Of a DNA stretch of 64,000 bases, positions 40,807-51,846 are shown piece by piece. The stretch is from contig NW_005201036.1 in the NCBI RefSeq assembly GCF_000372725.1, positions 217,219 to 281,218 on the forward strand, read 5' to 3'. The position numbers and the translations under genes are program-made. Position 1 is the first letter of the stretch. Each line of letters begins with the position of its first letter. The stretch is from Emiliania huxleyi CCMP1516. Lineage: Eukaryota; Haptophyta; Isochrysidales; Noelaerhabdaceae. The notes beneath the pieces are model-generated. The model was not told where the DNA came from, searched no databases, and saw nothing but the letters and a program-made list of their open reading frames with translations.

Positions 40807-42889
40807 ATGTCAGACTCCGAGGACCTGCTCAGCCCGGCGAGGGCGGCGGCGCCGAAGCGCTCGACATCCATCAGCGCCGGCACCTCACGCGCCGGTGGCC
40901 TCAATATCGACAAGCTGCTGCGCGACAACAAAAAGGCGCGCAGCGCCAGTGCAAGTTGCTCCCCAGCCCCCGCCCTGTCCACACCCGCGCCGTCTCTCCG
41001 TCCGCAGCGCAAAGAAAACATCGCCAAGGGCGAGGAGGCGGCCGCCGAGATCGAGCGCAGGAATGGCGAGCGGGAGCGTGAAAAGGAGGAGCAGGCGGCC
41101 GCCGCCGCCGCTGCCGCCGCGGCGCCGCGCACACCATCCGGCGGCGGCGGCGGCGGCAAAAGCGACGAGCGTGCAGCTCGGCTGTTCACCAAGCCTCCGC
41201 GCGTCCCGGCCCCGCCGCGCTTTGAGGCGGGCGGCTCAGCGGCATGGGAGGACGGCGTGGCGGCAGGGGAAGTGGCGGCAGGGGAAGAGATGCTGCGCCG
41301 GCTCGAGGGCCGCGCGCCGTCTGACCCGGAGGCGGAGGAGCTGCTCCTGGGAGGGTGGATCGGCTCGCGCTTCGGCCGCCGCGCGGAGCCGACGGGCGCG
41401 GCGGACGGCGGAGGAGGAGCGGCCGCGAGCGCGGAGCTGTTGCGGTGGCTCTTCTTCACGACTTGCTTCGACGCCGACGCCGACCGGTGCGCGGCCGCCT
41501 CGACCGCCCTCGGGTCCCTGCTGCAGTGCGCGGCACCGCGCTGGGTCCCCTCTCCCGACGACGTCGCCTCCGCGCTCGTTCTGTGGGGAGCCGACCCAGA
41601 CGCGCTCGGCGGCGGCGGCCTCGAGGCGTGCGCATAGAGGCCGGCCGGCGGTGCGCATTCCTCCATCATTCATGGCTCACTGTTGGTTGCGTAGGAGGGC
41701 GCAGAGGCGCTGCTCGGCGGTGCGGGCGGTGCGGGCGAGGCGAGCGAGGCGGACCTGCGCCTCAATCTCCTCGCCCTCCTCGACGCGCTCCCCTTCGCCA
41801 CTCCGCACTGGCGCACGCAGCTGCTCAGCAGCCAGGACTGGGCCCTGGCGCTGCTGTGGCGCCCTCGTCGTCGAGCCGCCCTCGATCCCCTCCCGCGGCA
41901 CGTCCATGACGCGTCCCTGGACGTGTACCACAAGGCGACTCCTCGTCGAGCCGCACGCCGCGCCCGCGCTGCCCGCCCTCCAGGCGTCCGCCACGCGAGA
42001 TCACGCGAGATCACGCGAGGTCACGCGAGCTCACCCGAGGTTGCCCGAGATCACCCGCGGTCGACCTGTCCGCCCTCCAGGACGCCATCAGCGCGCTGAT
42101 CGGGCCGTCGCCCGACGGGGCCGCCAGCCCGCTCCTCGGTCGCGGCGGGTACGTGCTGCGCGCCTTCGCCTCCGACCTCCCCTGCTCCTCCCTCCTCCGG
42201 CTCTGCCAGCTGCTGCCTCCCGGCCACGCCGGAGCCGCGCTCCAGGCATCCGCTTCGCTCGCCGCCCTCCGGATGGTGGTCGAGCGCCACCACGCCGCGC
42301 CTGTCCCGCCTGGCGCGGTTGAGGCCGACTCCGCGGGAGGTGGGTCTGCCAATGGCGTCTCTGCCAATGGCGTCTCTGCCGATGGCGTCTCTGCCGATGG
42401 CGTCTCTGCCGATGGCGGGTCTGCCGATGGCGGGTCTGAGTCTGCCGGCGCGGCGGCCCTCCTGTCCGAGCTGCAATCGCTCGTCGGCAGCGTGGGCCGC
42501 GAGCACCGCAAATGGGTGGGCCACTCCCCTCCCCTCTCGCCCCTCCCCTCTCTCCTCCCTTCCACTCGCCCCTCCCCCTCCCCCCCCCTCCCCTCCCCTC
42601 CTCCCTCCTCGCCCTCCCTCCTCGCCCTCCCTCCTCGCCCTCCCTCCCCGCCCTCTCCAGTGGCATCGGGCGCGCCAGCCCGTCCCCGCATGCCCAGGCG
42701 AGCCACACCGCGGAGCTGCACGCTTCGCTCCTCCTCCTCGACCTCGCTGTCTCGAGCCACCTCGCCAGCGCCCGCTCCAGCGCCGCCGGCGCCGCCTCCT
42801 CGTTCGACGCGCTACGGCCCTCGCTCGGGCTGCTCAAGTCGCACGTCCAGCGGATCCGCGGCACGTACGACTACTTTGGCGCGCGCTAG
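40807..42889 (+). CDS. SLF2/FAM178-like protein
   Basis: Exon 1 (40807 to about 41632) starts MSDSEDLLSPARAAAPKRST. It has a disordered basic and acidic N-terminus and then AELLRWLFFTTCFDADADRC and WVPSPDDVASALVLWGADPD. Later exons give ADLRLNLLALLDALPFATPH (about 41692 on), VDLSALQDAISALIGPSPDG then RAFASDLPCSSLLRLCQLLP (about 42060 on) and a last exon ending HVQRIRGTYDYFGAR at 42889. The order matches the FAM178 region of SLF2, which recruits SMC5/6 to damaged or foreign DNA. Assignment is from memory of the pattern. Introns carry CGCGAGATCA and CGTCCATGAC arrays. A 15 bp coding minisatellite (42348-42436) inserts (A/S)DGVS repeats. Confidence 0.6.
41864..42084 (+). repeat. Two arrays with short exon duplications (SLF2-like gene)
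   Basis: A block reading CGTCGAGCCGC recurs on both sides of an array near 41890-41930. A second block (CTGCCCGCCCTCCAGG, 41968-41983) recurs at 42069-42084 with one change around a GCGAGATCAC array. Confidence 0.65.
42348..42436 (+). repeat. Coding 15 bp minisatellite
   Basis: Six to seven copies of GATGGCGTCTCTGCC, in frame, in the SLF2-like gene. Confidence 0.85.
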
Positions 42890-44068
42890 TGGGCGGGTGA
42901 GGCCTCGCGGGCGGCGGGGAGCGTCCCTCAGCATCGACGTGTCAATAGGGCTCGAGTGCGAGTCGCTGCTCTCGTACCTTCAGAACAAGTTGCTGCTCTT
43001 TTGCGGGAGCAACGGCGAGCACGACGGACCTTGAGGCCAGCCACCGGCTTCCCTGTGCGTGGGACGCAGCGAGGTGCGACGGGCGCGCTTGGGCGGTGAC
43101 CGCGCGGGGCAGGATTGTGCGGTTGGAAAGCGGGCGACGACCGGTGGGGGAAAGAGAGAGGAGAGAACGCGGTGTGGGTCGTGAGGGATCCGGCCGTGTC
43201 GCGTGCGTGACTCGTGTGCCGCGACGCGCGAGCTCCTTGCGTCCCGGGGCCGGGCTCACAGCGAGGAACCAAGAAAGCCGAGAATGTGATATGTTATATG
43301 TTTATCTTGCACACGCGGCTCCCCTACACACGGCTCACCGACGGCGGGTCTGCAAAAAAAAAAAAAAAAAAATGCTAGCTCAAAAAACCGGCACACCAAT
43401 CTCCCTTCCTCTCTCGATCCTCTCTTGGAGCTCCAGAGTCCACACCCCCCTGCCCCGGGATCGCGTACAAGCTATGGCTACCGTAGGCCACACTAGCGTC
43501 GCTGGGGGTTCCCTGCCCTAGATGGGAAGCTGGCCGCTGATCCGAAGACCGACTGCACCAGGGCGCCTAGATATACTCGAGGTGAGCGAGGGTGAAGTTA
43601 CGCCTTAAATGCCGGCCTCTCTACTGTGGACCTTACTCCGAGCTCGTTGGCTCCTCCTATTCCCCCACCCCCCCTCCCCCCCCACTCTCTCCGAGCAAGG
43701 GCGTGCGCTACGTCCCCAAGGGGGGGGGGACGTGGGGGGGAGGTGTGGCGCTTAGGTTGTGGCGTTTGGGTTGTTGTGGGGCACCCAAACGGTTTCGGTT
43801 TTCCTCCTTGGTGCCCCGAGTAGAGCGCGATCTCCCCTGGAGTCTGTCGCGCCCGTTCTGTCTAAGCTCGAGGTTCAACCTTCCAGTTGATCCTTATCGG
43901 ACTGGTGAGGTCTGCCTAGCCGTCGTAGTGTAGTGCGGGTCTGCACAATGACATTGATTCAATGATGACGATTAGACGTTCAGACATGCGTCGCATATCA
44001 CACTGTCGACGGGAAAGGGACCCCCGCGACCTGTTCGCTGCGTGGATGGGGCAGGTGAAAGCGCAAGC
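42890..44068. other. No supported gene
   Basis: Includes an A18 run at 43353-43370 and C/G runs at 43665-43740. A stretch near 43500-43920 looks unlike coding DNA. I looked for tRNA and snRNA signatures and found none. Confidence 0.5.
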
Positions 44069-45820
44069 TCAGTAGTGATACGCCGCCTCGAGCGACGAGG
44101 GGACGGCCGAGCTGCGCCCACGTTTTGGCCGGGTGCTGCCTCGGCTGCGGCGCGGCTGCGGCTGCGGTTCGCGGCGCGGCATGGGACCGCTTGCTGGCGC
44201 GGGGGCGGCGCCTCCTCCGGTGGTAAACGAGCGGCCGCCCTGCACGTTCACCCTCACGCCGGGAGGAAGGCCAGCCGTGAGGCGCTGCAGCACGTCGGGA
44301 GGGGGCCCACTCGACCCCATCCGCCCCGGGATCATACCCGGCATGAAGCCTGGCACGAAGCCCATCCCTCCCATCATCCCCGTCGCCATCATCTCTCGCA
44401 TGAAGCCGTGCACCCCACCCTCGCCATCCTCGTCCTCGTCGTCCTCGTCGTCCTCCTCGTCGCCCTCCTCCTCGCCCTCCTCCTCAGAGCCGTAAGGGCT
44501 GCCGCCAAAGCCCCAGTCGCCGCCAGCCGCCTTGCGGACCTTGCAGCGGCTTCGCACCTGAGGCTCGAGCGAGCTCAGACGGAACCCGTCCATGTTGGTG
44601 GCGTCGATCGTCACGCGTGGAAGGCTTGCGTCTGCCACCGATGCGCCGAGGAGCTCCGCCTCCGCCGCCTCCGTCGCGCCGTCCGCCTTCTTCTGGTAAA
44701 GCTCCGACACGTGCTCCTGCAGCACCTCTTCATACGCGTCGAACTCGTCCATCATGTCGCTCATGTCGTCGCCAGCTTCGAAGACGAAATCGCCGCCGCC
44801 GCTGGGCGGCTCGGCGGCCACTTGCCACTTCTCGCCCTTCTCGATCCATCCGCGTCGGCGCGCCTCCTTGGTCAGGGCTTTGACGTTCGTCTGGTCGCGC
44901 CAGCGCCTGTCCTCGGCCCGCGCCTCCTCGCGCGCCGCCTCCTCCGCTGCGAGCTTCGTCGCGAGCAGTGCCTCGACAGTCGCCACGCTCGCGCTCGGCA
45001 GGTTGCGCAGCTTGAAGGCGCGCAGTTCGTACGCTGCCTGCAGCGAGACCTCGCGCAGCTTGGGCGCGTAGAGGATGTCAAGGTGGCTCGTGCACTCGGA
45101 GCGGTGCAGCCGCAGCGAGGTGAGCGACGGCAGCACAGCGTAGTTGCAATCGCCCAGGCAGCGGAACTTGTAGCTGGTGACGACCTCGAGGCGGGGGCAG
45201 CGGCTGAGCGAGAGGCCAAACTGGCCCGCGTCGATGTGCCGCTCACCGAGCATCGTGTGCTCCGCATCGAGGACGCGGAGCCGCGGCAGTGCCAGGTGGA
45301 AGGGGCAGCACTCGCCTTGGACGTTGGACAGCTCGAGATGTTCGAGCCGCGGCGTGTTCTGCTCGGTGAAGGAGATGCTCCGCAGCCCGACGCACGTGAG
45401 CTGCAGTCTAGTGAGCTCGGGAAAGTGCACGCCATCGGCGGCGAAGTCGAGCTGCTCTTCGGGCTCGTCGGAGTACTCACACTCCGGCCCGATCATCAGC
45501 TGTTCCAGCTGCGGGAATCGGGCGGAAATGCGCTTCAGCTCGTCCTGCGTGGGCTGCTCGTCGAGCTCCAGAGTCGTCGTGCTGGTCGGCAGCGCATCCC
45601 ATCCGGAGGCCGCCTCGCGCATGTAGTCGCCCCTGCATATGGGGCACTTCTTGCCCTTGATTGCCTCCTCGCAGCCGGCGCAAACCACCCACGATCCGGC
45701 GGTGCAAGTGCTGCAGTGGTGTGCGCCTTGGCCGGCGGGCGGAACGTTCATGCAGATCACGCACGCGGGCGTGTCGGCCGTGGCCTTCGGCTTGGCCTTG
45801 GTCTTCGACTTCGTCGGCAT
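44069..45820 (-). CDS. RING-like plus leucine-rich-repeat protein
   Basis: Single exon, 583 codons from MPTKSKTKAKPKATADTPAC. Residues about 20-67 form a RING-like zinc site (CVICMNVPP, HHCSTC, VVCAGCEEA, KCPICRGDY). Next come leucine-rich repeats (FPELTRLQLTCVGLRSISF, TPRLEHLELSNVQG, LPRLRVLDAEH, LPSLTSLRLHRSEC, APKLREVSLQ). A charged coil, a strongly acidic Glu/Asp run and a Gly/Met/Pro-rich C-terminus follow. Likely an E3 ligase using LRRs for substrate choice. The Met at 45820 is preferred to the in-frame Met at 45877, which adds a non-conserved tail. The long opposite-strand frame is a shadow. Confidence 0.8.
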   Translation of the reverse strand: MPTKSKTKAKPKATADTPACVICMNVPPAGQGAHHCSTCTAGSWVVCAGCEEAIKGKKCPICRGDYMREAASGWDALPTSTTTLELDEQPTQDELKRISARFPQLEQLMIGPECEYSDEPEEQLDFAADGVHFPELTRLQLTCVGLRSISFTEQNTPRLEHLELSNVQGECCPFHLALPRLRVLDAEHTMLGERHIDAGQFGLSLSRCPRLEVVTSYKFRCLGDCNYAVLPSLTSLRLHRSECTSHLDILYAPKLREVSLQAAYELRAFKLRNLPSASVATVEALLATKLAAEEAAREEARAEDRRWRDQTNVKALTKEARRRGWIEKGEKWQVAAEPPSGGGDFVFEAGDDMSDMMDEFDAYEEVLQEHVSELYQKKADGATEAAEAELLGASVADASLPRVTIDATNMDGFRLSSLEPQVRSRCKVRKAAGGDWGFGGSPYGSEEEGEEEGDEEDDEDDEDEDGEGGVHGFMREMMATGMMGGMGFVPGFMPGMIPGRMGSSGPPPDVLQRLTAGLPPGVRVNVQGGRSFTTGGGAAPAPASGPMPRREPQPQPRRSRGSTRPKRGRSSAVPSSLEAAYHY

Positions 45821-46349
45821 CTTAGGGCTCGGTGGGGGTGACTGAAATGTCCGCCGCGGGCTCCTACAGGCCTGCACACCTCACTATCGCGCCATTTTTT
45901 GGCGCCTGGCGGCGGGTGGGGGGGGGGCAGGGCGCACGCTATTAGCGCCCATCGCCATGCATGGTGCTGCAAGCAGCGCCGGGCGACGCCCGACGGCGGC
46001 TTACCGCCTCCCGGTCCCCCTCGGCACACCTCCGCTGCTTAATGTTTGATTGACGACTCGAACCCGTCCTTCCTTACTTAGACCTTACCCGAACGGAAGA
46101 GCGAGCGGCCACGCCGCGCGCTGTAACTGCGGGGGAGCCCCTCGGCCACACGTGTCCAGCGCCCGCCGAGTTCTTGAGACTTTCTCAGAACACTGGAAAG
46201 AGGCAGGGCGTTCCGGAACTGTGCGCGCCACAGCGAGAACTTCCCCTCACCGCTCGGAGCCGGAACCCGCCGAGCTGTGCGGGCCTGCTTTGCTCGTGGC
46301 CTGACAGCCTGCGCAAAGCAGGCTGCTTACACGCGCACACGTGCCTGGC

Positions 46350-48010
46350 ATGAAGCGCCCATCCGCCTCCAAGGCCGCCTCCTCGTCGCCGCAAAAGAAG
46401 GGCAAGGGCGACGCTCCTCCGCGTCTCGGCTTCTATGACTTTGTCGCCGAGCGGCAGGCCGTGCTGCAGCGGCGGCGGCGCGGGCTCGACGCGTCCGAGT
46501 GGACGTCCGACCCGATCCTCGCAAAGGCCCGCTTCTGCAACATCGATCGCAAGGATGACGCGGTGACGCGCGAGCTGCTCACCGAGCTCGAGCGGCCGTC
46601 CTGGAAGCTGCCGCAGCAAGTCATGCTCGCCGCTGCGCTGCGCTTCACCGGCAGCCGTCGCGGCGAGGCGCAGCGGCTGGCGCGGCTCATCGACGAGGAC
46701 GTGGGCGGCGGCGCGCTGGCGGCCGCGCTCGAGAGCAACGACATCAAGTGCGGCGTCGGCACCTACCAGATGACGCTCAACCGCCGGCAGGTCGGCTCGC
46801 GGATCGCGTCCCTCGGAGCGGCAGTCGCGGACCGCGTGAGCGAGCAGGGCGCGTTCGGCGACATGGCCGAGGCGTCCGACTTTGTGGCCGAGGCGATGAC
46901 TTTCGGCGCGCGGCCGCAGTTCTCCGCCAACGAGACGGCCAAGGCCTTCGCCCGCGCCGGGCGTCCTAGAAAGCCGCAGAAGATTGTACCAGCGTGTGGG
47001 GGTGTGCTGTGTTAGGACCTCGCGTACGTGCCGGGCGTCTTCAGCGAGGACGCACTCTCCCGCTGCCGGCTCGGGCCCGGCGCCCGCAAGGCCCTCTAGA
47101 TGCGCACAGCCTGCCGATGCAGCAGCAGCCCGCAGCCTCCAGAGGTGCAGCTCTTCAGGCCTCTCGCGGCAGCACACCGCCCTCCTGCGCTTCACTCGGC
47201 CGGCAGCGGCATGCATGTGGGCGGGTCGGCTCGCCGCGCCTGCCCAGCAGCACAGGCACACGCACAGGCACAGGCACAGGCACAGGCACACACACACACA
47301 CACACGGCCTCCCGCGGATTGCGTTGCATGCGGCAACATCGATTCTGCCACCGTCCGCTTGCAGCTGTCGCCACCCCGCCCACCCCTCCCCGTGCGTGTG
47401 TGCCGGGCAGGCAAAGGCCTCGCGCTGGTCCGGAAGCTCGACGAGGAGCGAGACACTTCCGAGAACTCTCCTCGCCTCCCTCCCGCCGCACACACACCCG
47501 CCACGCACCAAACCGACACGCAAGGCGAGACACGTCCGCGACACGTCCGCGACACATCCGCGATACGCATGTCGCGGCACGTCCACGGCACGTCCACGGC
47601 ACTTCGACGACGCCGTCCATGACTTGTCCCCGCAGGGGCTGCCCACCCGTCCATGACACGTCCATGACTCGTCCCCGCAGGGGCTGCCCACCGACGACGA
47701 GGAGGCCGTCAAGCAGGTCTGCGAGCGGCTGCGCCGCACGGAGCGGGAGGGGCTCGGCGAGGATCGGCTCGAGTGGATGCAGGCGAAGGACGCAGCCGAG
47801 ATGGAGCCCTCCGCCCTGCACCCTCCCCCCCCCCCTTCCCGAGCTTCCTCCCCTCCGGTGTGCGCGCAGGCCATCGACGTCGAGCAGGCGCTGTGCGAGT
47901 TTGCAAAGTACGAGGCGTACCGCTCGACCGGCATCACGCCGATGAAGCGGTTCAGCCCCGCCACGGGCACGGAGACGCCGGCCGCGGCGAAAGCCGAGGC
48001 CGCCGCCTGA
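46350..48010 (+). CDS. 5-hmdU DNA kinase / thymine pyrophosphorylase-like protein
   Basis: Exon 1 (46350 on) reads MKRPSASKAASSSPQKKGKG (a possible nuclear signal), then LGFYDFVAERQAVLQRRRRG, WTSDPILAKARFCNIDRKDD and AVTRELLTEL. This is the helical-domain pattern of the 5-hydroxymethyldeoxyuridine DNA kinase and alpha-glutamyl/putrescinyl thymine pyrophosphorylase group known from phages. Exon 2 (47016-47096) gives DLAYVPGVFSEDALSRCRLG then PGARKAL. Later exons give GLPTDDEEAVKQVCERLR and, from about 47870, AIDVEQALCEFAKYEAYRST to a stop at 48010. A kinase P-loop is not seen, so this may be a helical-domain-only enzyme. Intron 1 could be as short as 30 bases. Substrate in eukaryotic DNA is unknown. 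Confidence 0.65.
47525..47692 (+). repeat. Arrays with 34 bp duplicated acceptor and exon start
   Basis: A 34 bp block including CCCCGCAG and the exon start GGGCTGCCCACC occurs at 47614-47647 and 47659-47692 (one mismatch), with a CACGTCCATGA unit between. A longer CGACACGTCCG/CACGTCCACGG array lies upstream at 47525-47605. Confidence 0.85.
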
Positions 48011-48134
48011 CGGCGACCCACACGCGCGTGACGCGGACAACTCGGGGCTCTCTTGCCGCAGGACCTGACTGAGTTCCATGCTTTATTTTCAGCGCCGGCG
48101 GCGCGATTAGATTCTTGCAGTTCGGTGGCCGCCT

Positions 48135-50593
48135 TCAGACGATGTGGTACCCAGTTTTGGGGGGTGTACTTGAGATTGGATGAGTGGAGAGCGGGGTGGC
48201 CCGCCACAAGCACAACGACCCCTGGACCTTGCGACTCCGCCGCTTTCCTTTGCGCAGCCACTCGGCGCGTTCCCATCGTGTCGCGTTTGGCGACGACGCA
48301 AGTGTCACATCCCACTCTTGCAGCACTAGCCGGAGCAGCCACCATCGCACCGCCGCAGCGGAGTCAGAGTAGGCGAGATTGCGCATCTCACCAGGGTCTG
48401 CATGCATATCAAAGAGAGCCTCATCAATCAAACGCAATGGCGGCTGTGCTGATAGCCCCTCGACCGCTCCGCCACTGACATCACCACCATCGTTGACACC
48501 GTCGTTGACACCGTCGTTGACACCGTCGTTGACACCGTCGTTGACAACGTCGTTGACACCGTCGTTGACACCGTCGTTGACACCGTCGTTGACACCGTCG
48601 TTGACACCGTCGTTGGCAATGCTTCTGCGTGCACCATTGTCTCTGACAGAGCTCGGAGGCTGTGGATGTCGCAACGTGAGACGCAATACCCCCACAAACG
48701 TGCCAATATACGCCCAGCCTCGTGTGCGGACGCTCAGCTGCACAACGGGGCCGACAGTCGGCGTGCGCGTGAAGCCAGGCGGCCGTCCATCGTATGGTTG
48801 GTTGAGCATCGCACACCCAAGCCCGCAAGGCAGGTGTAGTTCGCTCCGCACGTAGCGCCAAGCACGTGAGGTTGGTCGCTCATGGCGGATTGGGAGTGGT
48901 GGCGGTTGCAAATGAGTAGAGGGTGGCTGCATGAGCTGCGGCCTGCTCGACGTCGACCTTCTGATTAGCCACGGCCACAGGGAGCGGCCGTCCAATGTCA
49001 CAAACGTCCCTGTGCGCAACCGACATTCTCACGGGTGGGCATGCAGAATTGCGCAGCACTGCACACGCGCACATGCCATCACAGTGCAAAGGCATGTGTG
49101 CACAGCCAGCCATTTACCCACCCACCCGCACCCACAGATGTATATATGCATACGTCGGCTGTGAGAGGTGCACATATGCATATGGCGGCTGTGAAGGGTG
49201 CTCACATGCATGCGTTCGCCAAGGGAGGGGCGGCTAGGAGGATTGAGAGGCACCACCACCACAGGCAGAGCTCAGACCTACCTTCCGCCTCTTTTCCACT
49301 CGCCAAGGGTCGTGTGAGAAGATACATGTGCCCTTCACCTCGTCGGAAGCCCCCTCCACTGCCATGAGCATCACCACTGCTATGAACATCTTCTACCCCC
49401 CGACCGCCGCCTCCACTGCCTCCTCTGCCCCCTCCCCTGCCCCCTGAGGCGACCCGGGATCGTCTGTACGGGCGAGTCGGGGTGCGGGGGACTCCCCACA
49501 TGCTTAGGAGGGTGGGTAGGAGGTCAACTGCCTCCACCAGCTCATCGATCACCGCCGGCGCTCGGCCTGGGAGAGCAATGATCAGTGGGACCCTCACCGT
49601 CTCGTCGTACAGATTGTACTTGCTCCATCGGCCGTGCCCCCCCAAAGAGAAGCCATGATCGCCGTGTAAAACAACTGCGGTGCGGCGCGTGAGGTTGAGC
49701 ACCTCAAGCGCCCCAAGCAGAGCGCCCACCGTACCGTCGACGTGCGAGGCGCACGCGTAGTACGTACCGATGGCTCGCCGCTGCTCATCGGCCGTGGCCG
49801 CCTGCCAGAAGTCGTAGTTGGTCCACGTCACGAGTGGTGGGAGGTGCTCGGTCCATCGTCCTGCGGGCGCATGCGCTGCCTTCCTGATGATGGGCACCAC
49901 CTCCTCGTGGCACACCCGCACACGTGGTCGCGGCGTCACGTGCGTTTCCACAAGTCCTACTCCAAGGTAGAATCGCCGGCTCGCACGCGCATAGCTCACC
50001 AACCGCGCGATGGCTACGCGTGCCCGGTAATTGTCAGCGCTGTACGCGCCCGCAGGCCTCAGCACAAAGGCGGCGGCTTCAGATACTGCAGTGGGCAAGT
50101 CGGCTGGCAGTGTCACCGGCGCCGCGTCAAAACCCATGGCATCGTGGTCGCATGCGATGTGGAAGAGCTTCGAGCCGCTCGCGCACGCGATGGATGCCTC
50201 CGGTGCGGCACCGCGCAGAAAGTCGACGAGTGTGGGGATCCCTGCGGGGACTGTTGTCCTGAACGCGTCCTCGTTGGTGAGCACCCGTGTCGTCGACGGG
50301 CGGCGACCAGTCATAAACGACGAGCGGCTAGGGTTGCAGATGGGCGACTGGCAGTAGGCACGGCGAAACAGCACACCGCGTGCAGCGAGACGCTGGAGGT
50401 TTGGCGTGTGCGGGTCGGAGGCAGCCAGTGCATCCGTGGCGGATGCAGCTGCGCCTGCCGGTGGAAGCGGTGCACTCGGCGCAGCGAAGAGCGGCGAAGC
50501 GAGGGGCGAGAAGTCCTCCAAGACGATGTGAAGAATGGAGAGTTGCACGGGCTCTAGCGTCGGCCCCGCCATTGGGGAGGCGTGAAGCCACAA
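48135..50593 (-). CDS. Sulfatase (iduronate-2-sulfatase-like)
   Basis: Exon 1 (50593 to about 49450) carries the sulfatase signature CNPSRSSFMTGRRPSTTRV, whose Cys is the formylglycine precursor. It also has LSILHIVLEDFSP (the usual VDD metal-site region, here LED) and AVVLHGDHGFSLGGHGRWSK then YDETVRVPLI. A short exon near 48990 gives TLDGRSLWPWLIR. The last exon (about 48890-48135) gives LSVRTRGWAYIGTFVG, an NDGV repeat, then IDEALFDMHADPGEMRNLAY. Such enzymes hydrolyse sulfate esters of glycans. No strong signal peptide is seen, so the 5' end may be incomplete; Met at 50572 is an alternative start. The second residue of the usual DD metal pair is kept but the first is Glu. Middle splice sites are uncertain. 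Confidence 0.8.
48484..48620 (-). repeat. 12 bp coding minisatellite in sulfatase gene
   Basis: About 11 copies of GTTGACACCGTC (plus strand) read as Asn-Asp-Gly-Val on the minus strand. Confidence 0.9.
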
Positions 50594-51275
50594 GGAAGCA
50601 GAAGTGTGGGAATTTGAATTGTATAATCGTTCGCCGCTTATGATGTAGAGTTTGTTGTAGAGATTTCACGTTGTAGAGCGCCTCTACATCGCTCTACAAC
50701 GGAGGCAGTTCGTCACGCGGTGGATGTAGAGCTCTACAGCTCTACATTGCTCTACAGCGCTCCAGAGCGCTCTACATCTCTACAGCTCTACAGCGCTCTA
50801 CACTCTACATCCTCTTACACCCTCCCTCAGCCACCTGCACGAGCAGGATCTTGTAAGGACGATCAGGGACACAGGGGAACGGGAGCGGGGAGCGCATCGC
50901 GACACGGAGGGGGGCTGGGCAGGGTTCACCCACACGACAGGGTCCCAGGGATTCCTCTCTCGTATAGGACAGGTTGCACCCGGCGGCACGGGGGCAGGCG
51001 CGGGCCTCCTACTGGTTGCGCTCTCCTAGTTCTCCTGCTCCTGACAAGGGACAGCGACAGGCTCGCAGCACGGTGGACTCCCTATTCCACTGGCGATCTC
51101 TCTCGACTAGCGACCTTCCTCCGGCTTCTCACCAGCAGTCTCTCACTACCACGGGCACACTGACAGAGGCGGCCAAAAGGCTCACGTGGGTGGCAGGGCG
51201 GTGATAGGAGTCTCCCACTCTGTGGGCTTCGCTAGAGGTGCGGCCCCTGCGCGTGTCCTCGCCCTTGGGAAGGGG

Positions 51276-51496
<221 letters not shown>

Positions 51497-51743
51497 CCTG
51501 CGGGCGCTGTGCGAGCCGCCCTGAACGACCACAATGTTGAGCGCACTCGAGCACCGAAGCACCGCGAGCGCCGGCGAGCACCACCGCCCCGCGCCTTGGC
51601 GTGGGTCGGTAGTACACGATGCGGCGCCCAGCATGCTCTATCATGCGTCGCACCCGCAGTGGCCGAGCCGACCGCCGCTCGAACTGGCGCCGAGTGGCTC
51701 CCAGATCGAGCGCGGCAGGCTCAGTCGCACCGTCGCGGGGCGA

Positions 51744-51798
51744 ACGCGTCTTCCTAAAAGAAAGAAAGAAAACACACAACCCTCCACGCGTCTTCCTA
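51744..51798 (+). mobile_element. Short AAAG-tract insertion with 13 bp duplication
   Basis: ACGCGTCTTCCTA occurs at 51744-51756 and 51786-51798. The 29 bp between them resembles the 5' half of the introner-like element (AAAGAAAG then AACACACAACC). It sits about 50 bases before the UFD1-like start codon. Confidence 0.55.
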
Positions 51799-51816
51799 TC
51801 GTGCTGGTGCCCGAGC

Positions 51817-51828
51817 AAAATTCTTTAT
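51817..51828 (+). promoter_or_regulatory. AAAATTCTTTAT motif upstream of UFD1-like gene
   Basis: It ends 18 bases before the ATG at 51847. Compare 4042-4053 and 11805-11817. Confidence 0.35.
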
Positions 51829-51846
51829 CTGCCCTTCCAGACGCCG

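Noticed and set aside
43500-43930. Possible structured RNA (GC-balanced, non-coding look)
   Set aside because: No match to U1, U2, U4, U5, U6, tRNA or rRNA cores that I can recall.
44042-45841. Plus-strand frame of 599 codons
   Set aside because: Exact antisense of the RING+LRR gene, whose zinc and LRR motifs are clear.
46035-46065. GGGTTCGAGTC on the minus strand, tRNA T-arm-like
   Set aside because: With the standard loop position the stem does not pair; no other tRNA arms.
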